Source: Burkholderiaceae bacterium
GTDB lineage: Bacteria; Pseudomonadota; Gammaproteobacteria; Burkholderiales; Burkholderiaceae
Assembly: GCA_947447945.1 (NCBI GenBank)
Contig: CANFLR010000009.1
Location: forward strand, 1-57,192
Direction of reading: 5' to 3'
Length of the DNA: 57,192 nucleotides
Shown: piece after piece, positions 37,407-47,179 of the stretch
Numbering within the stretch: position 1 is the stretch's first letter
How the letters are laid out: each line of letters begins with the position of its first letter
Program-made: the position numbers and the translations under genes
The notes under the pieces: generated by a model
What the model saw: only the letters and a program-made list of their open reading frames with translations
Told to the model about the DNA's origin: nothing
The model's database searches: none

Positions 37407-37847
37407 TTAATGCAATTGTGAAATTGCGGCTCGAATTGCCGCTCCTAGACCTCGCGCCCTCTCTTTACGAGCCTCCAATATTGGAGCGGGGGTCTCTTGG
37501 ACCTTCTCCGACCATGCGGACCCAGGAAAGAAGGCGTCGTCTGCATAGCGGGGGATGACGTGCCAATGGATATGGGGCACATGATTGCCAAATGAGGCTA
37601 AGTTCATCTTGCTTGGCTGCATCACCTGACGCACCGTCTCCTCAACAGCGAAGACCAGTGACATCAATACGTCACGCTCTCCAAAACTGAGGTCTGACAT
37701 CTCGCTAACATGCCGATTCCAGATCACTCTACAGAAACCCGGCAAAAGAGGTTCATTCACCAAAATCACGCGACAGTCATCCCCGCGCCAAATGAGCTCA
37801 CCCTTTTCAGGACTGAGGAAGTCATCACAGAAGATGCAATTTTTCAT
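37407..37847 (-). CDS. HIT-family nucleotide-binding protein
   Basis: A 146-residue histidine-triad protein. The motif HIHWHVIPRY gives the HxHxH active site that hydrolyses or transfers nucleotidyl groups (AMP-lysine, dinucleoside polyphosphates). An N-terminal CIFCDDF could bind zinc, as in some HIT proteins. It is separated from aceA upstream by a terminator-like hairpin, so it is probably transcribed separately. Confidence 0.9.
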   Translation of the reverse strand: MKNCIFCDDFLSPEKGELIWRGDDCRVILVNEPLLPGFCRVIWNRHVSEMSDLSFGERDVLMSLVFAVEETVRQVMQPSKMNLASFGNHVPHIHWHVIPRYADDAFFPGSAWSEKVQETPAPILEARKERARGLGAAIRAAISQLH

Positions 37848-37863
37848 GCAGTTAATGTATACG

Positions 37864-37906
37864 AAAACGGCACCTAAGTCACCCTTGTGAGGTCATTTAG
37901 GTGCCG
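37864..37906 (-). terminator. Intrinsic terminator after aceA
   Basis: CGGCACCTAA (37868-37877) and TTAGGTGCCG (37897-37906) form a perfect 10-bp stem with partial inner pairing. On the minus strand it is followed by TTTT, so it ends the aceA transcript. Confidence 0.8.
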
Positions 37907-37930
37907 CAGCAGTACTGGTAAAACCGCTGA

Positions 37931-39229
37931 TTAGTGAAACTGTTCCTCTTCGGTGGAGCCCGTCAAGGCTGTTACCGAGGATTTACCACCCTGAATCACT
38001 GTTGTGACATCATCAAAGTAGCCAGTACCGACTTCTTGCTGATGGGACACAAAGGTGTACCCACGATCACGAGCAGCAAACTCTGGCTCTTGCACTTTTT
38101 CTACATAAGCTGTCATACCACGCTTGGTATAGTCCTGCGCCAAGTCGAACATGTTGTACCACATAGAATGAATACCAGCGAGGGTAATAAATTGATATTT
38201 GTAACCCATTGCGCCTAACTCGCGTTGGAACTTCGCAATCGTGGCATCGTCTAAGTTCTTTTTCCAATTGAATGATGGTGAGCAGTTATAAGCCAACATC
38301 TTGCCAGGGAACTTCCCGCGAATAGCTTCAGCGAACTTACGAGCAAAGTCTAGGTCAGGGGTACCAGTTTCACACCAAACCATATCTGCATAAGCTGCAT
38401 AAGCCAAACCACGTGAGATAGCTTGGTCTAAGCCTTTGCGGGTTTTGTAGAAGCCTTCTGGCGTCCGCTCGCCAGTCAAAAACGGTTTATCGTTTTCATC
38501 ATAATCTGAGGTTAATAAATCAGCAGCTTCAGCATCAGTGCGAGCCAAAACAATCGTTGGCACGCCCATGACGTCCGCAGCCAAGCGAGCAGAGATTAAT
38601 TTTTGCACAGACTCTGTGGTTGGCAACAGTACTTTACCGCCCAAGTGCCCACACTTTTTAACCGAAGACAATTGGTCTTCAAAGTGAACGCCAGCAGCAC
38701 CCTGCTTAATCAGCGCCTTACTCAATTCAAAAGCATTCAACACGCCACCAAAACCAGCTTCTGCGTCAGCAACGATCGGAGCGAAATATTCGATGTATCC
38801 TGCGTCACCACGTTGAATCCCTTTGGCAGTTTGAATTTCATCAGCCCGTTGAAAGGAATTATTAATACGCTCAACCATCTTTGGCACAGAATCAACTGGA
38901 TACAAGGATTGATCTGGATACATTGCTGAATAAGAGTTGCCATCGGCAGCCACTTGCCAACCAGATAAGTAAATCGCTTGAATCCCAGCCTTGACCTGCT
39001 GCATTGCCTGGCCGCCGGTTAAAGCACCCAAACAATTGACATACGCTTCGTTGTTCACCAAATTCCAGAGTCTTTCGGCGCCATGTTTAGCTAAAGTGTG
39101 CTCAATTTTTAAAGAGCCCCGTAAACGCACAACATCCTCTGCGGTATAGCCGCGGGTAATGCCGTGCCAGCGTGGATTGGTATCCCAATCTTTTTGTAGT
39201 GCTGCGATTTCTGCTTTGCGATCTGCCAT
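37931..39229 (-). CDS. aceA: Isocitrate lyase
   Basis: First enzyme of the glyoxylate shunt, splitting isocitrate to succinate and glyoxylate and allowing growth on acetate or PHB-derived C2 units. It has 432 residues. The catalytic Cys is C193 in the signature [11 protein letters not shown], with upstream [18 protein letters not shown] and downstream [10 protein letters not shown] strong GGAG lies 7 bases before the ATG. No malate synthase is in the window. The promoter region contains a palindrome over its -10. Confidence 0.97.
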   Translation of the reverse strand: MADRKAEIAALQKDWDTNPRWHGITRGYTAEDVVRLRGSLKIEHTLAKHGAERLWNLVNNEAYVNCLGALTGGQAMQQVKAGIQAIYLSGWQVAADGNSYSAMYPDQSLYPVDSVPKMVERINNSFQRADEIQTAKGIQRGDAGYIEYFAPIVADAEAGFGGVLNAFELSKALIKQGAAGVHFEDQLSSVKKCGHLGGKVLLPTTESVQKLISARLAADVMGVPTIVLARTDAEAADLLTSDYDENDKPFLTGERTPEGFYKTRKGLDQAISRGLAYAAYADMVWCETGTPDLDFARKFAEAIRGKFPGKMLAYNCSPSFNWKKNLDDATIAKFQRELGAMGYKYQFITLAGIHSMWYNMFDLAQDYTKRGMTAYVEKVQEPEFAARDRGYTFVSHQQEVGTGYFDDVTTVIQGGKSSVTALTGSTEEEQFH

Positions 39230-39283
39230 GTTTTCTCCTTAGTTAAACAGGTACTTCGTTCATCGGGACAATTAACTCTTATG

Positions 39284-39312
39284 TCTTATATAAGAGTTTA
39301 TGCAAATCTCAA
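39284..39312 (-). promoter_or_regulatory. aceA promoter overlapped by a perfect palindrome
   Basis: On the minus strand TTGAGA (39307-39312) and TATAAG (39285-39290) are 16 bases apart and look like -35 and -10 boxes. TCTTATATAAGA at 39284-39295 is a perfect 12-bp palindrome across the -10, within a longer repeat AACTCTTA/TAAGAGTT (39274-39281 and 39291-39298). A repressor bound there would block RNA polymerase; its identity is unknown. The rest of the 39230-39500 gap is AT-rich with no further feature I can support. Confidence 0.55.
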
Positions 39313-39480
39313 CTGCAGACAAGCGTTTTAAGATGAAATATTGAAAGAAATAAATTGTTTTATTTCAATGGTTTATATCGTTTTTTCATATTATGGAATG
39401 TAAAATCATGCCCTGAAATCGATTTAACAGTCAATTGCTGCACTGCATTTTACGCAGGGAAATAGGGTTTCATATGATGA

Positions 39481-39502
39481 AAAATAAACCTTCTAGAGGT
39501 TT
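39481..39502 (-). terminator. Weak intrinsic terminator of the MFS gene
   Basis: On the minus strand AAACCT and AGGTTT (39486-39491 and 39497-39502) form a 6-bp stem with a 5-base loop, followed by ATTTTTC. The stem includes the stop codon. Confidence 0.5.
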
Positions 39503-40733
39503 AAGCGGTGCGTGTTTGCTTGGCAACCCTCAAGGCAGTCAAAATAATCATCAATTGAAATAGTGCGACGCCAATAAATAAGAGCTTAGGCAGATTCGCG
39601 TCCATGAATATTCCAAATATCAGTGGCCCTATCGCAGCCCCCAAGTCTATTCCGGAATACACGATTCCATACACTCTCCCTGAGGCACCAATAGGAGTAG
39701 CTGAGCGAATCATTAAATCGCGCGATGGTGCCGCCACCCCAAGCCCAGTGCCTAATAAAACAAATAGGATGGCAATGAAATCCATTGGAAGCCAACCGCT
39801 CGCCATCAATAAGGTCATCGCCATACCAATCGATAGACAGATCGATACAACTTTTTCAGAAGCTTTAATGCGACTAGCAATATAACCTCCCAGCAAGACT
39901 CCGCCAGCGCTACCTAAAGACATGAGCGTTAAAAAATAACTGCCAGTCGCAACTGGTAGCTCATAAATTTTAAATAACGCACTTGGTGAAAAAGATTGCA
40001 TGCCAGATGTAGCGGCCATGCTAAAGAAAAAGAAAGTCCAGCACAGCCAAACTGCTGGTAATTTTAAAAAAGCAAAGGTGCTGGCAGTGACACCGCCTGG
40101 GTTTGATGCCTCTGTAGTAGCTTTGGACTGGGCATGGCGCTCCTTCACATCATCATATAAATAATCTTTATTCCAGAAAAGAATCAGGAGAACAATGACT
40201 TCAAGGATCGCAGCTGACAAAAAGGCGGTACGCCAATCAGTCAGATTTGCCACGATTACCATAAACGCTGGGGCAGCAGCCCAGCCCAAGTAACCTATGA
40301 CACCATGCAAGGAATAAGCGTAAGGTAAATTCGGAGGAGAAATTTTATGATTGATTAAGGTGTAATCAACCGGATGAAAAATTCCGTTTCCACAGCCAGC
40401 AATGACCGCGGCTAAAACCAACATGGCATAACCATTGCTCTGGGAATACAACAGCGCGGTGAGCACCAGAAGACCAACGCCAGCGAATAACACGGGGCGA
40501 GCACCCACTCGATCCACCAAGAATCCAGATGCGGCCTGCACAATACAAGACACCACAAAAAAGATGGACATCAATAAACCGAGTTCGGCATAACTAAAGC
40601 CGAACTCACTCTTCAACCATGGGAACATGGGTGGAAGAATTAAATGAAAAAAATGGGAGCTGCCATGAGCCAGGCTAATAAGACCAATTACCCGGACATC
40701 ACTGGCGCGCCTAGTGGATTGCGCAACAGTCAT
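39501..40733 (-). CDS. MFS transporter, fosmidomycin-resistance (Fsr)-like
   Basis: A 410-residue transporter with about 12 membrane helices. The N-terminal LAHGSSHFFHLILPPMFPWL and FGFSYAELGLLMSIFF resemble the Fsr group, and the loop GFLVDRVGARPVLF is the MFS signature between helices 2 and 3. A second half begins after a charged central loop (about 200-225). The substrate cannot be read. It lies 39 bases after clpB on the same strand, but a shared transcript is not supported by any obvious signal. Confidence 0.87.
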   Translation of the reverse strand: MTVAQSTRRASDVRVIGLISLAHGSSHFFHLILPPMFPWLKSEFGFSYAELGLLMSIFFVVSCIVQAASGFLVDRVGARPVLFAGVGLLVLTALLYSQSNGYAMLVLAAVIAGCGNGIFHPVDYTLINHKISPPNLPYAYSLHGVIGYLGWAAAPAFMVIVANLTDWRTAFLSAAILEVIVLLILFWNKDYLYDDVKERHAQSKATTEASNPGGVTASTFAFLKLPAVWLCWTFFFFSMAATSGMQSFSPSALFKIYELPVATGSYFLTLMSLGSAGGVLLGGYIASRIKASEKVVSICLSIGMAMTLLMASGWLPMDFIAILFVLLGTGLGVAAPSRDLMIRSATPIGASGRVYGIVYSGIDLGAAIGPLIFGIFMDANLPKLLFIGVALFQLMIILTALRVAKQTRTA

Positions 40734-40772
40734 GTACGGAGTTTAATGGTGAAGGCAGATTTCTGCTTGCCG

Positions 40773-43376
40773 CTAGTGAACCTGTCGGGTAAAGCTAAAG
40801 TCGCCCTTTTTATCAACATCTACAGGAACCACATCTTTAGGGCCAAACTTACCCTCTAAGATCATCTTGGAGACTGGGTTCTCAATGTACTGCTGAATAG
40901 CACGTTTTAGTGGTCTCGCCCCAAAGATGGGATCAAAACCGACTTCTGCGATCTTATTCAGAGCGGCGTCACTCACCTCGAGCTGCATATCCACTTTGGC
41001 CAAGCGATCTGACAAATTCTTGAGGAGAATCTTGGCAATATTCGCAATATTCGCTTTATCAAGTCCGTGGAAGACAACAATCTCATCAATGCGGTTTAAA
41101 AACTCTGGGCGGAAGTGGTTCTTTAGCTCGCCAAAAACAGCATCTTTCACTTCAGACTGCTTTTTACCGGTCATGGACTGAATTAATTGTGAGCCAATAT
41201 TACTGGTCATCACAATCACCGTATTTTTAAAATCCACAGTACGGCCCTGACCATCAGTTAAACGGCCGTCATCGAGAACTTGTAAGAGCACATTAAATAC
41301 GTCCGGATGCGCTTTTTCAATCTCATCAAACAAAATCACACTGTAGGGATGACGGCGTACCTTCTCCGTTAAATAACCACCCTCCTCATAGCCAACATAA
41401 CCCGGAGGCGCGCCAATGAGACGAGCCACACTATGTTTCTCCATAAACTCGCTCATATCGATCCGAATTAAATGTTCCTCGCTATCGAATAAGAATCCAG
41501 CCAGAGCTTTGCAAAGTTCTGTTTTACCAACACCTGTTGGACCCAAAAATAAGAATGAGCCGTATGGACGATGCTCCTCAGCCAAGCCTGCGCGCGAGCG
41601 ACGAATTGCATCGGAGACCGCACGAATAGCCTCTTCTTGACCAACAACGCGCTGATGTAATAACTCCTCCATCTTGAGTAATTTCTCGCGCTCACCCTGC
41701 ATCATTTTAGAAACCGGAATACCTGTTGCACGCGATACCACTTCAGCAATCTCTTCAGCGCCAACTTGTGTCCGTAAAAGTTTGTGCTTGACTACGCCAT
41801 CCTTGGCGCCCTTCGCCTCAGCAGCAGCAGCGGATTTGAGTTTGGCCTCCAGCTCGGGCAACTTACCGTATTGCAATTCAGCAACCTTTTCTAATTTGCC
41901 GTCGCGCTGAAACTTAACAATCTCGGCCTTGATCTTCTCGATCTCCTCCTTAATATTGGCGGCCCCTAGCACCGCACCCTTTTCAGCCTTCCAAATTTCT
42001 TCTAGATCGGCATACTCAGCGCCCAAGCGTTTGATCTCATCTTCTATCAGGCCCAAACGTTTTTGTGAGGCTTCATCCTTTTCTTTCTTAACTGCTTCAC
42101 GCTCGATCTTCAACTGAATCAGACGGCGCTCCAATTTATCCATGACCTCAGGCTTGGAGTCAATTTCCATCCGAATACGGGAACCTGCCTCATCAATCAA
42201 ATCAATTGCTTTATCTGGCAAGAAACGATCGGTAATATACCGATGCGATAACTCAGCTGCCGCCACAATCGCTGGATCAGTAATCTCAATCCCGTGGTGA
42301 AGTTCATAACGCTCTTGCAAGCCACGCAGAATAGCAATTGTTGCCTCTACGCTAGGCTCCTCAACCATGACCTTCTGAAAGCGGCGCTCTAACGCGGCAT
42401 CCTTCTCAATATATTTGCGGTATTCATCTAAAGTCGTTGCCCCAATGCAATGCAATTCACCACGAGCCAATGCAGGCTTGAGCATATTGCCAGCATCCAT
42501 TGCGCCATCCCCTTTGCCTGCCCCGACCATCGTGTGAATCTCATCGATAAAGATAATGGTGCGACCCTCATCCTTGGCAACATCACTCAACACAGCCTTA
42601 AGACGCTCTTCAAATTCACCGCGGTATTTAGCGCCCGCCAAGAGTAAAGCCATGTCTAGAACTAGAACCCGCTTATCCTTCAAGGTCTCAGGCACTTCAC
42701 CATTGACGATGCGCTGCGCTAAACCTTCAACAATGGCAGTCTTACCTACCCCTGGCTCACCAATCAGCACCGGATTATTTTTGCCACGACGCTGTAAGAT
42801 CTGAATGGTCCGACGAATTTCGTCATCACGCCCAATAACCGGATCAAGCTTACCCATACGAGCGCGCTCGGTTAAATCCAAGGTGTATTTTTTCAAGGCC
42901 TCACGTTGACCTTCTGCATCTGCACTATTCACTGACTCCCCTCCACGCACGACATCAATAGCTGCCTCTAACGATTTACGACTTAATCCATTCTCGCGAG
43001 CCAACTTTCCTAGTTCACCCTTATCATCAGCCACTACCAGCAAAAAGAGTTCGCCCGCAATAAATTGATCACCGCGTTTATTCGCCTCTTTTTCGCATAA
43101 ATTGAGCCAATTACTTAAATCTCGGCCAACCTGAACCTCCCCACTACTACCTTGAACCTCAGGCAAATTTCCAATGAGTTTCTCTAGGCCTTTTTCTAAA
43201 TTGGGTACATTTACCCCCGCCCTAGTAAGCAAGCTCTTTGCTCCGCCATCCGTATCACGCAGCATCGCCAGCAATAAGTGAGCCGGTTCAATGTATTGAT
43301 TGTCTTTTGTTAAAGCAAGGCTCTGAGCTTCGCTCAGCGCCTCTTGAAATTTGGTTGTTAACTTATCTATTCTCAT
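40773..43376 (-). CDS. clpB: ATP-dependent disaggregase ClpB
   Basis: Hexameric AAA+ chaperone that, with DnaK, pulls polypeptides out of aggregates after heat shock. Its 867 residues comprise an N-domain (1-145), NBD1 with Walker [14 protein letters not shown] near 205 and Walker [15 protein letters not shown], a long coiled-coil middle domain (about 410-525), and NBD2 with [15 protein letters not shown] near 608 and [13 protein letters not shown]. The middle domain separates it from ClpA and ClpC. A near-perfect sigma-32 promoter lies 31-56 bases upstream. Confidence 0.97.
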   Translation of the reverse strand: MRIDKLTTKFQEALSEAQSLALTKDNQYIEPAHLLLAMLRDTDGGAKSLLTRAGVNVPNLEKGLEKLIGNLPEVQGSSGEVQVGRDLSNWLNLCEKEANKRGDQFIAGELFLLVVADDKGELGKLARENGLSRKSLEAAIDVVRGGESVNSADAEGQREALKKYTLDLTERARMGKLDPVIGRDDEIRRTIQILQRRGKNNPVLIGEPGVGKTAIVEGLAQRIVNGEVPETLKDKRVLVLDMALLLAGAKYRGEFEERLKAVLSDVAKDEGRTIIFIDEIHTMVGAGKGDGAMDAGNMLKPALARGELHCIGATTLDEYRKYIEKDAALERRFQKVMVEEPSVEATIAILRGLQERYELHHGIEITDPAIVAAAELSHRYITDRFLPDKAIDLIDEAGSRIRMEIDSKPEVMDKLERRLIQLKIEREAVKKEKDEASQKRLGLIEDEIKRLGAEYADLEEIWKAEKGAVLGAANIKEEIEKIKAEIVKFQRDGKLEKVAELQYGKLPELEAKLKSAAAAEAKGAKDGVVKHKLLRTQVGAEEIAEVVSRATGIPVSKMMQGEREKLLKMEELLHQRVVGQEEAIRAVSDAIRRSRAGLAEEHRPYGSFLFLGPTGVGKTELCKALAGFLFDSEEHLIRIDMSEFMEKHSVARLIGAPPGYVGYEEGGYLTEKVRRHPYSVILFDEIEKAHPDVFNVLLQVLDDGRLTDGQGRTVDFKNTVIVMTSNIGSQLIQSMTGKKQSEVKDAVFGELKNHFRPEFLNRIDEIVVFHGLDKANIANIAKILLKNLSDRLAKVDMQLEVSDAALNKIAEVGFDPIFGARPLKRAIQQYIENPVSKMILEGKFGPKDVVPVDVDKKGDFSFTRQVH

Positions 43377-43406
43377 TTTGGTACCCCATCTATCTATCTA
43401 TAGAAT

Positions 43407-43432
43407 ATATGGGCAATCAGACCAATTTCAAG
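43407..43432 (-). promoter_or_regulatory. Heat-shock sigma factor (sigma-32) promoter of clpB
   Basis: On the minus strand CTTGAAA (43426-43432) and CCCATAT (43407-43413) are separated by 12 bases, matching the RpoH consensus CTTGAAA-N(11-16)-CCCATnT. The position, 31 bases upstream of the clpB start, is right for a short leader. Confidence 0.85.
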
Positions 43433-43470
43433 GCTTTTATCACCCTTTTAAAGAGGATTTACCCCTAATT

Positions 43471-43713
43471 TTGACTTGGCTCGTTTACCTTCTTGAGTGC
43501 TCTGATGGCACGTTCTATGCTGGCATTACCAATAGGCTAGAACATCGCCTTGAGGCCCATAATTCAGGGCAAGGGGCACGCTATACCCGATCTCGCAGGC
43601 CAGTGATCCTTTTGGCAACTCAAGACCACCCAGATAGATCTGAAGCCTCCAAGGCTGAGGCTAAATTGAAAAAGTTGCCAAGAAGCGAGAAGTTAGAGTT
43701 CTTTAAGATTTAG
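43471..43713 (+). CDS. GIY-YIG nuclease-superfamily protein, YhbQ/UPF0213 type
   Basis: An 80-residue GIY-YIG domain. The signature is in VYLLECSDGTFYAGITNRL, with the Arg in HRLEAHNSGQGARYTRSRRP and a C-terminal Lys/Glu helix. I use TTG 43471 because the family begins MTWLVYLLEC; the open frame reaches 43351 but has no ATG close to the domain. AAAGAGGA is 15-20 bases upstream, a little far. Relatives are proposed structure-specific DNA nucleases, role unknown. Its last 11 bases overlap the convergent moaE. Confidence 0.82.
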   Translation: MTWLVYLLECSDGTFYAGITNRLEHRLEAHNSGQGARYTRSRRPVILLATQDHPDRSEASKAEAKLKKLPRSEKLEFFKI

Positions 43714-44167
43714 TCCAACGCGCCATTGCGGCTTCATCTGTGACGCGGGCATCTACCCAACGACTGCCTTTGGGCGTTGCTTCTTTTTTCCAGAATGGTG
43801 CAGCGGTTTTAAGATAATCCATGATGAACTCACAGGCGCAGAAAGCATCGCCACGATGCGGGCTTGAGACGGCTACCAAAACGATTTGATCTTCCGGCAA
43901 AAGTACACCAATGCGATGGATCACTAGGCTCCTGCGAATATCCCAGCGACTCTTTGCTTGATCAATAATTTCTTGTAGGGCTTTTTCGGTCATTCCAGGG
44001 TAATGCTCTAAGGTCATCTCTTTAACCTTGCTCCCCCCATTCATTTCACGCACAGTTCCCAAGAAACTCACTACCGCCCCAATTTGTTGGTCACCTTCGC
44101 GAAGCTTGGCAATCTCCGTGGTTAAATCAAAATCAGCTTCCTGAATGCGAATAAAAGAGTCTTGCAT
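43703..44167 (-). CDS. moaE: Molybdopterin synthase catalytic subunit MoaE
   Basis: Large subunit of molybdopterin synthase, which adds two sulfurs to precursor Z (cyclic pyranopterin monophosphate). The 154 residues include GAVVSFLGTVREMNGG, LEHYPGMTEKAL, the HRIGVLLPEDQIVLVAVSSPHR core and FWKKEATPKGSRW with active-site Lys residues. I start at ATG 44167, one base after the moaD stop; an upstream frame to 44209 would lie inside moaD. It is the last gene of the alaA-to-moaE run. Confidence 0.95.
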   Translation of the reverse strand: MQDSFIRIQEADFDLTTEIAKLREGDQQIGAVVSFLGTVREMNGGSKVKEMTLEHYPGMTEKALQEIIDQAKSRWDIRRSLVIHRIGVLLPEDQIVLVAVSSPHRGDAFCACEFIMDYLKTAAPFWKKEATPKGSRWVDARVTDEAAMARWTKS

Positions 44168-44168
44168 C

Positions 44169-44426
44169 TTAGCCACCAGTGACAGGAGGGAAGAAAGCGA
44201 CTTCAGCACCTTCTTCTAAAAGAGTATCGCTATCCACCATTTCGTGATTTAAGGCACAGCGAATCACTTTGTGATTGCCCAACACTTCTCCCCACACATC
44301 ACTTCGTTGAGCAAGATGGCTGCGTAGATCTGCAATTGTTTTCACTTCCGCGGGAATGGTGATGCCCTCCTGCGAGACCCCCAGGCCTTCACGCAATGAT
44401 GCAAAGAATCGTAATTCGAGTTTCAT
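44169..44426 (-). CDS. moaD: Molybdopterin synthase sulfur carrier subunit MoaD
   Basis: Ubiquitin-like sulfur carrier of 85 residues that ends in PPVTGG; the C-terminal Gly-Gly is thiocarboxylated by MoeB/IscS activity and inserted into MoaE. LRFFASLREGLG is the typical start. It lies 18 bases after moeA and one base before moaE. Confidence 0.94.
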   Translation of the reverse strand: MKLELRFFASLREGLGVSQEGITIPAEVKTIADLRSHLAQRSDVWGEVLGNHKVIRCALNHEMVDSDTLLEEGAEVAFFPPVTGG

Positions 44427-44444
44427 AAGAGCATCGTAATCGGA

Positions 44445-45692
44445 TTAGCTCAGCAGCGCACTAAAGGGGATGTACTTGACTAAATCGCCAGTTTGAATAA
44501 CCTGCCCAGGCGGACAATCAATCAAACCATCACCCCAAGAAGCACTAGTAAGGACGCCGGAGCTCTGATTGGGAAATAAATCTAAGCCGCCTTGCGCGTT
44601 AATTTTGACCCGCAGAAATTCATTCCGACGATCTGCTTTTAGCCAATCAAAATCGGCGCGCATAGGGTAAGACTGCGGAGTACTTTCGTCTCGCCCCTGC
44701 AACTTCAGAATGAAGGGTCTTACAAATAATAAGAAAGTCACAAAGCTCGATACTGGATTACCAGGCAGACCAATGAACCAAGCTTCACCATCTGCCGGCT
44801 CATCTGATTTACGCACCGCACCAAAAGCTAGTGGCTTTCCAGGCTTAATCGCAATTTGCCATAGATCTAAACGCCCTTCTGCTGTAACAGCGGGCTTAAG
44901 ATGGTCCTCTTCGCCGACCGATACGCCACCAGAGGTAATAATCAAATCATGATCTTTGCTTGCCTTGCGTAATGCCGCTTTAGTTGCCTCTAGTTGATCG
45001 GGCACAATCCCTAAGTCGGTAGCATCACAAGCTAAAGATTTAAGGCAGGCCAATAAAGTATCCCGATTAGAGTTGTAAATCCCACCAGGTTTTAAAGTTT
45101 CGCCAGGCAAGGCTAATTCGTCACCCGTAAAAAATGCGGCTACTCTGACGCGACGTTTCACGGGCAAATGCGTTAATCCTGCTGATGCAGCAACGCCCAA
45201 TTCTTGTGGTCGCAGAAAAGTGCCAGCAGCCAAGGCTGTTTTACCAGCAGTTAAATCCTCACCTTGACGACGAATCCACTGCCCTGAGTTTGGAGCAATA
45301 TTGATTTTGACTTGTGCAAGGCCTCCTGTCTGACCCTCAAGGATGCAATCTTCTTGCATGACTACGGCATCGGCACCCTGCGGAATAGGTGCGCCCGTAA
45401 AAATACGGGCTGCAGTACCTGGCTCAAGCATAGTGCCAACAGAGCCTGCTGGTATACGTTGCGCGACCCTGAGAATGGCTCCAGGGGTAGCCGTATCTTT
45501 GGTGCGCACTGCATAACCATCCATTGATGTGTTATCCAAAGGCGGCACATCAACCAAGCTACTCACGCTTTCTGATAAGACCCTCCCAAGAGCATCCTGT
45601 ATGGTGACTACCTCACCCCCCTCCACACTCTGTGCGTGCGAAAGTAAGTGATCTAAAGCCTGCTGAGCTGTCAACATCGGTGGCTTTGTCAT
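44445..45692 (-). CDS. moeA: Molybdopterin molybdenumtransferase MoeA
   Basis: Inserts molybdate into adenylated molybdopterin to give the mature cofactor. The 415 residues include DVPPLDNTSMDGYAVR near 48, RIFTGAPIPQGADAVVMQED, the substrate-binding TSGGVSVGEEDHLKP, KPGKPLAFG and GLPGNPVSSFVTF. It starts the moeA-moaD-moaE set 39 bases after thrC, so it may be read with the threonine genes or from its own promoter in that short gap. Confidence 0.95.
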   Translation of the reverse strand: MTKPPMLTAQQALDHLLSHAQSVEGGEVVTIQDALGRVLSESVSSLVDVPPLDNTSMDGYAVRTKDTATPGAILRVAQRIPAGSVGTMLEPGTAARIFTGAPIPQGADAVVMQEDCILEGQTGGLAQVKINIAPNSGQWIRRQGEDLTAGKTALAAGTFLRPQELGVAASAGLTHLPVKRRVRVAAFFTGDELALPGETLKPGGIYNSNRDTLLACLKSLACDATDLGIVPDQLEATKAALRKASKDHDLIITSGGVSVGEEDHLKPAVTAEGRLDLWQIAIKPGKPLAFGAVRKSDEPADGEAWFIGLPGNPVSSFVTFLLFVRPFILKLQGRDESTPQSYPMRADFDWLKADRRNEFLRVKINAQGGLDLFPNQSSGVLTSASWGDGLIDCPPGQVIQTGDLVKYIPFSALLS

Positions 45693-45731
45693 GACAATCT
45701 TTGAATAAACCTATATTAAAAAAGGGGAGAA

Positions 45732-47174
45732 TTAATGCAAATGCGCTGTAATGAAATCTTTAACTTGATGAATATCAGCATCGATATGAACTACGCGCTG
45801 CGGCTGAGACTTGATATCTTTAAATGCTGGCGGGCATTCAGCTGGGCGGCCTAGGGCGATTTCAATCGTCTCCTCAAACTTAATTGGCAAAGCGGTCTCC
45901 AACACAATCATCGGAATACCTGCCTGCAAATGCTCACGCGCAACCTTAACGCCATCAGCTGTATGGGTATCAATCATCACACCGTAGCGCCGATCAATAT
46001 CACGAATCGTTTCTAAACGATTCTGATGGGTACTACGACCAGATTGAAAGCCGTACTGACCAATCTCTTTAAAGATCACTTCTTTTGAGATATCAAATCC
46101 ACCTGCCTGATCAACCTGTTTAAATTTCTCAGCAGTCGCTTTGCCATCTTGACTTAAGAGGTCAAAAATAAAACGCTCAAAATTACTGGCCTTAGAGATA
46201 TCCATTGAGGGGCTAGAGGTATGAAGCGTCTCTGCTGCTTTACGAGCACGATAGATGCCGGTTCGGAAAAACTCATCTAGCACATCATTTTCATTAGTAG
46301 CTGCGACCAAATGCGCAATCGGCAAACCCATCATCCGGGCAATGTGACCAGCGCAGATATTGCCAAAGTTGCCCGATGGCACGGTAAAGGATACTTTTTC
46401 AGAGCTAGATTTGGTGGCCAATAAATATCCTTGAAAGTAATACACCACCTGAGCAACAACGCGCCCCCAGTTAATCGAATTAACCGTTCCGATTTGATTG
46501 CTAGCTTTAAAGGCGTGGTCATTGCTCACTGCCTTGACAATATCTTGACAATCATCAAACACACCTGCAACAGCCAAATTGAAAATATTGGGATCTTGTA
46601 ATGAGTACATCTGCGCTGATTGGAAAGCGCTCATTTTGCCGCGGGGTGACAACATAAAAACCTTGACACCCTCTTTACCACGCATCGCATATTCGGCAGC
46701 GCTACCAGTATCCCCAGAAGTAGCACCCAAAATATTCAACTCCTGGCCTGAGCGCTTCAAAGCGTATTCAAAAAGATTGCCCAGCAACTGCATAGCCATA
46801 TCTTTAAATGCGAGCGTAGGTCCGTTCGAAAGACTTAATAGACCAAGCCGGGTACCACCTTCGTCGCCCAACCAATGCAAAGGTGTAATGTCTTTTGCAT
46901 TATCTTGTGGGCGACCATTGCAATACACCTGCTCGGTATAAGTTTTTCGCAACAAAGCACGTAAGTCGCGCTCAGGGATGTCGTCACAGTACAAGCTCAA
47001 GACCTCATAAGCGAGATCGGCATAAGACAAACCACGCCAAGAATCGAGTTGGGCTGGAGTAATTTTGGGGTACTGCGTCGGCAGATATAAACCGCCATCT
47101 GGTGCTAAGCCGCCAAGCAGAATTTCTAAGAAAGATTGTTGCGGACTATTACCGCGTGTTGATTGGTAACGCAT
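45732..47174 (-). CDS. thrC: Threonine synthase
   Basis: PLP enzyme that converts O-phosphohomoserine to threonine. The 480-residue length is that of the longer gammaproteobacterial/yeast-type subclass. The N-terminal MRYQSTRGN, the PLP Lys in TLAFKDMAMQLLG near 128, and LGATSGDTGSAAEYA for phosphate binding are clear. It lies 5 bases after hom, so the two are co-translated. Confidence 0.96.
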   Translation of the reverse strand: MRYQSTRGNSPQQSFLEILLGGLAPDGGLYLPTQYPKITPAQLDSWRGLSYADLAYEVLSLYCDDIPERDLRALLRKTYTEQVYCNGRPQDNAKDITPLHWLGDEGGTRLGLLSLSNGPTLAFKDMAMQLLGNLFEYALKRSGQELNILGATSGDTGSAAEYAMRGKEGVKVFMLSPRGKMSAFQSAQMYSLQDPNIFNLAVAGVFDDCQDIVKAVSNDHAFKASNQIGTVNSINWGRVVAQVVYYFQGYLLATKSSSEKVSFTVPSGNFGNICAGHIARMMGLPIAHLVAATNENDVLDEFFRTGIYRARKAAETLHTSSPSMDISKASNFERFIFDLLSQDGKATAEKFKQVDQAGGFDISKEVIFKEIGQYGFQSGRSTHQNRLETIRDIDRRYGVMIDTHTADGVKVAREHLQAGIPMIVLETALPIKFEETIEIALGRPAECPPAFKDIKSQPQRVVHIDADIHQVKDFITAHLH

Positions 47175-47179
47175 AGATA

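Noticed and set aside
40744..40766. Hairpin GCAGA/TCTGC after clpB considered as a terminator
   Set aside because: The loop would be only two bases and no T run follows on the minus strand.
43388..43402. Short ATCT tandem run in the clpB leader
   Set aside because: Only about three and a half copies; too short to argue for phase variation and not inside a coding frame.
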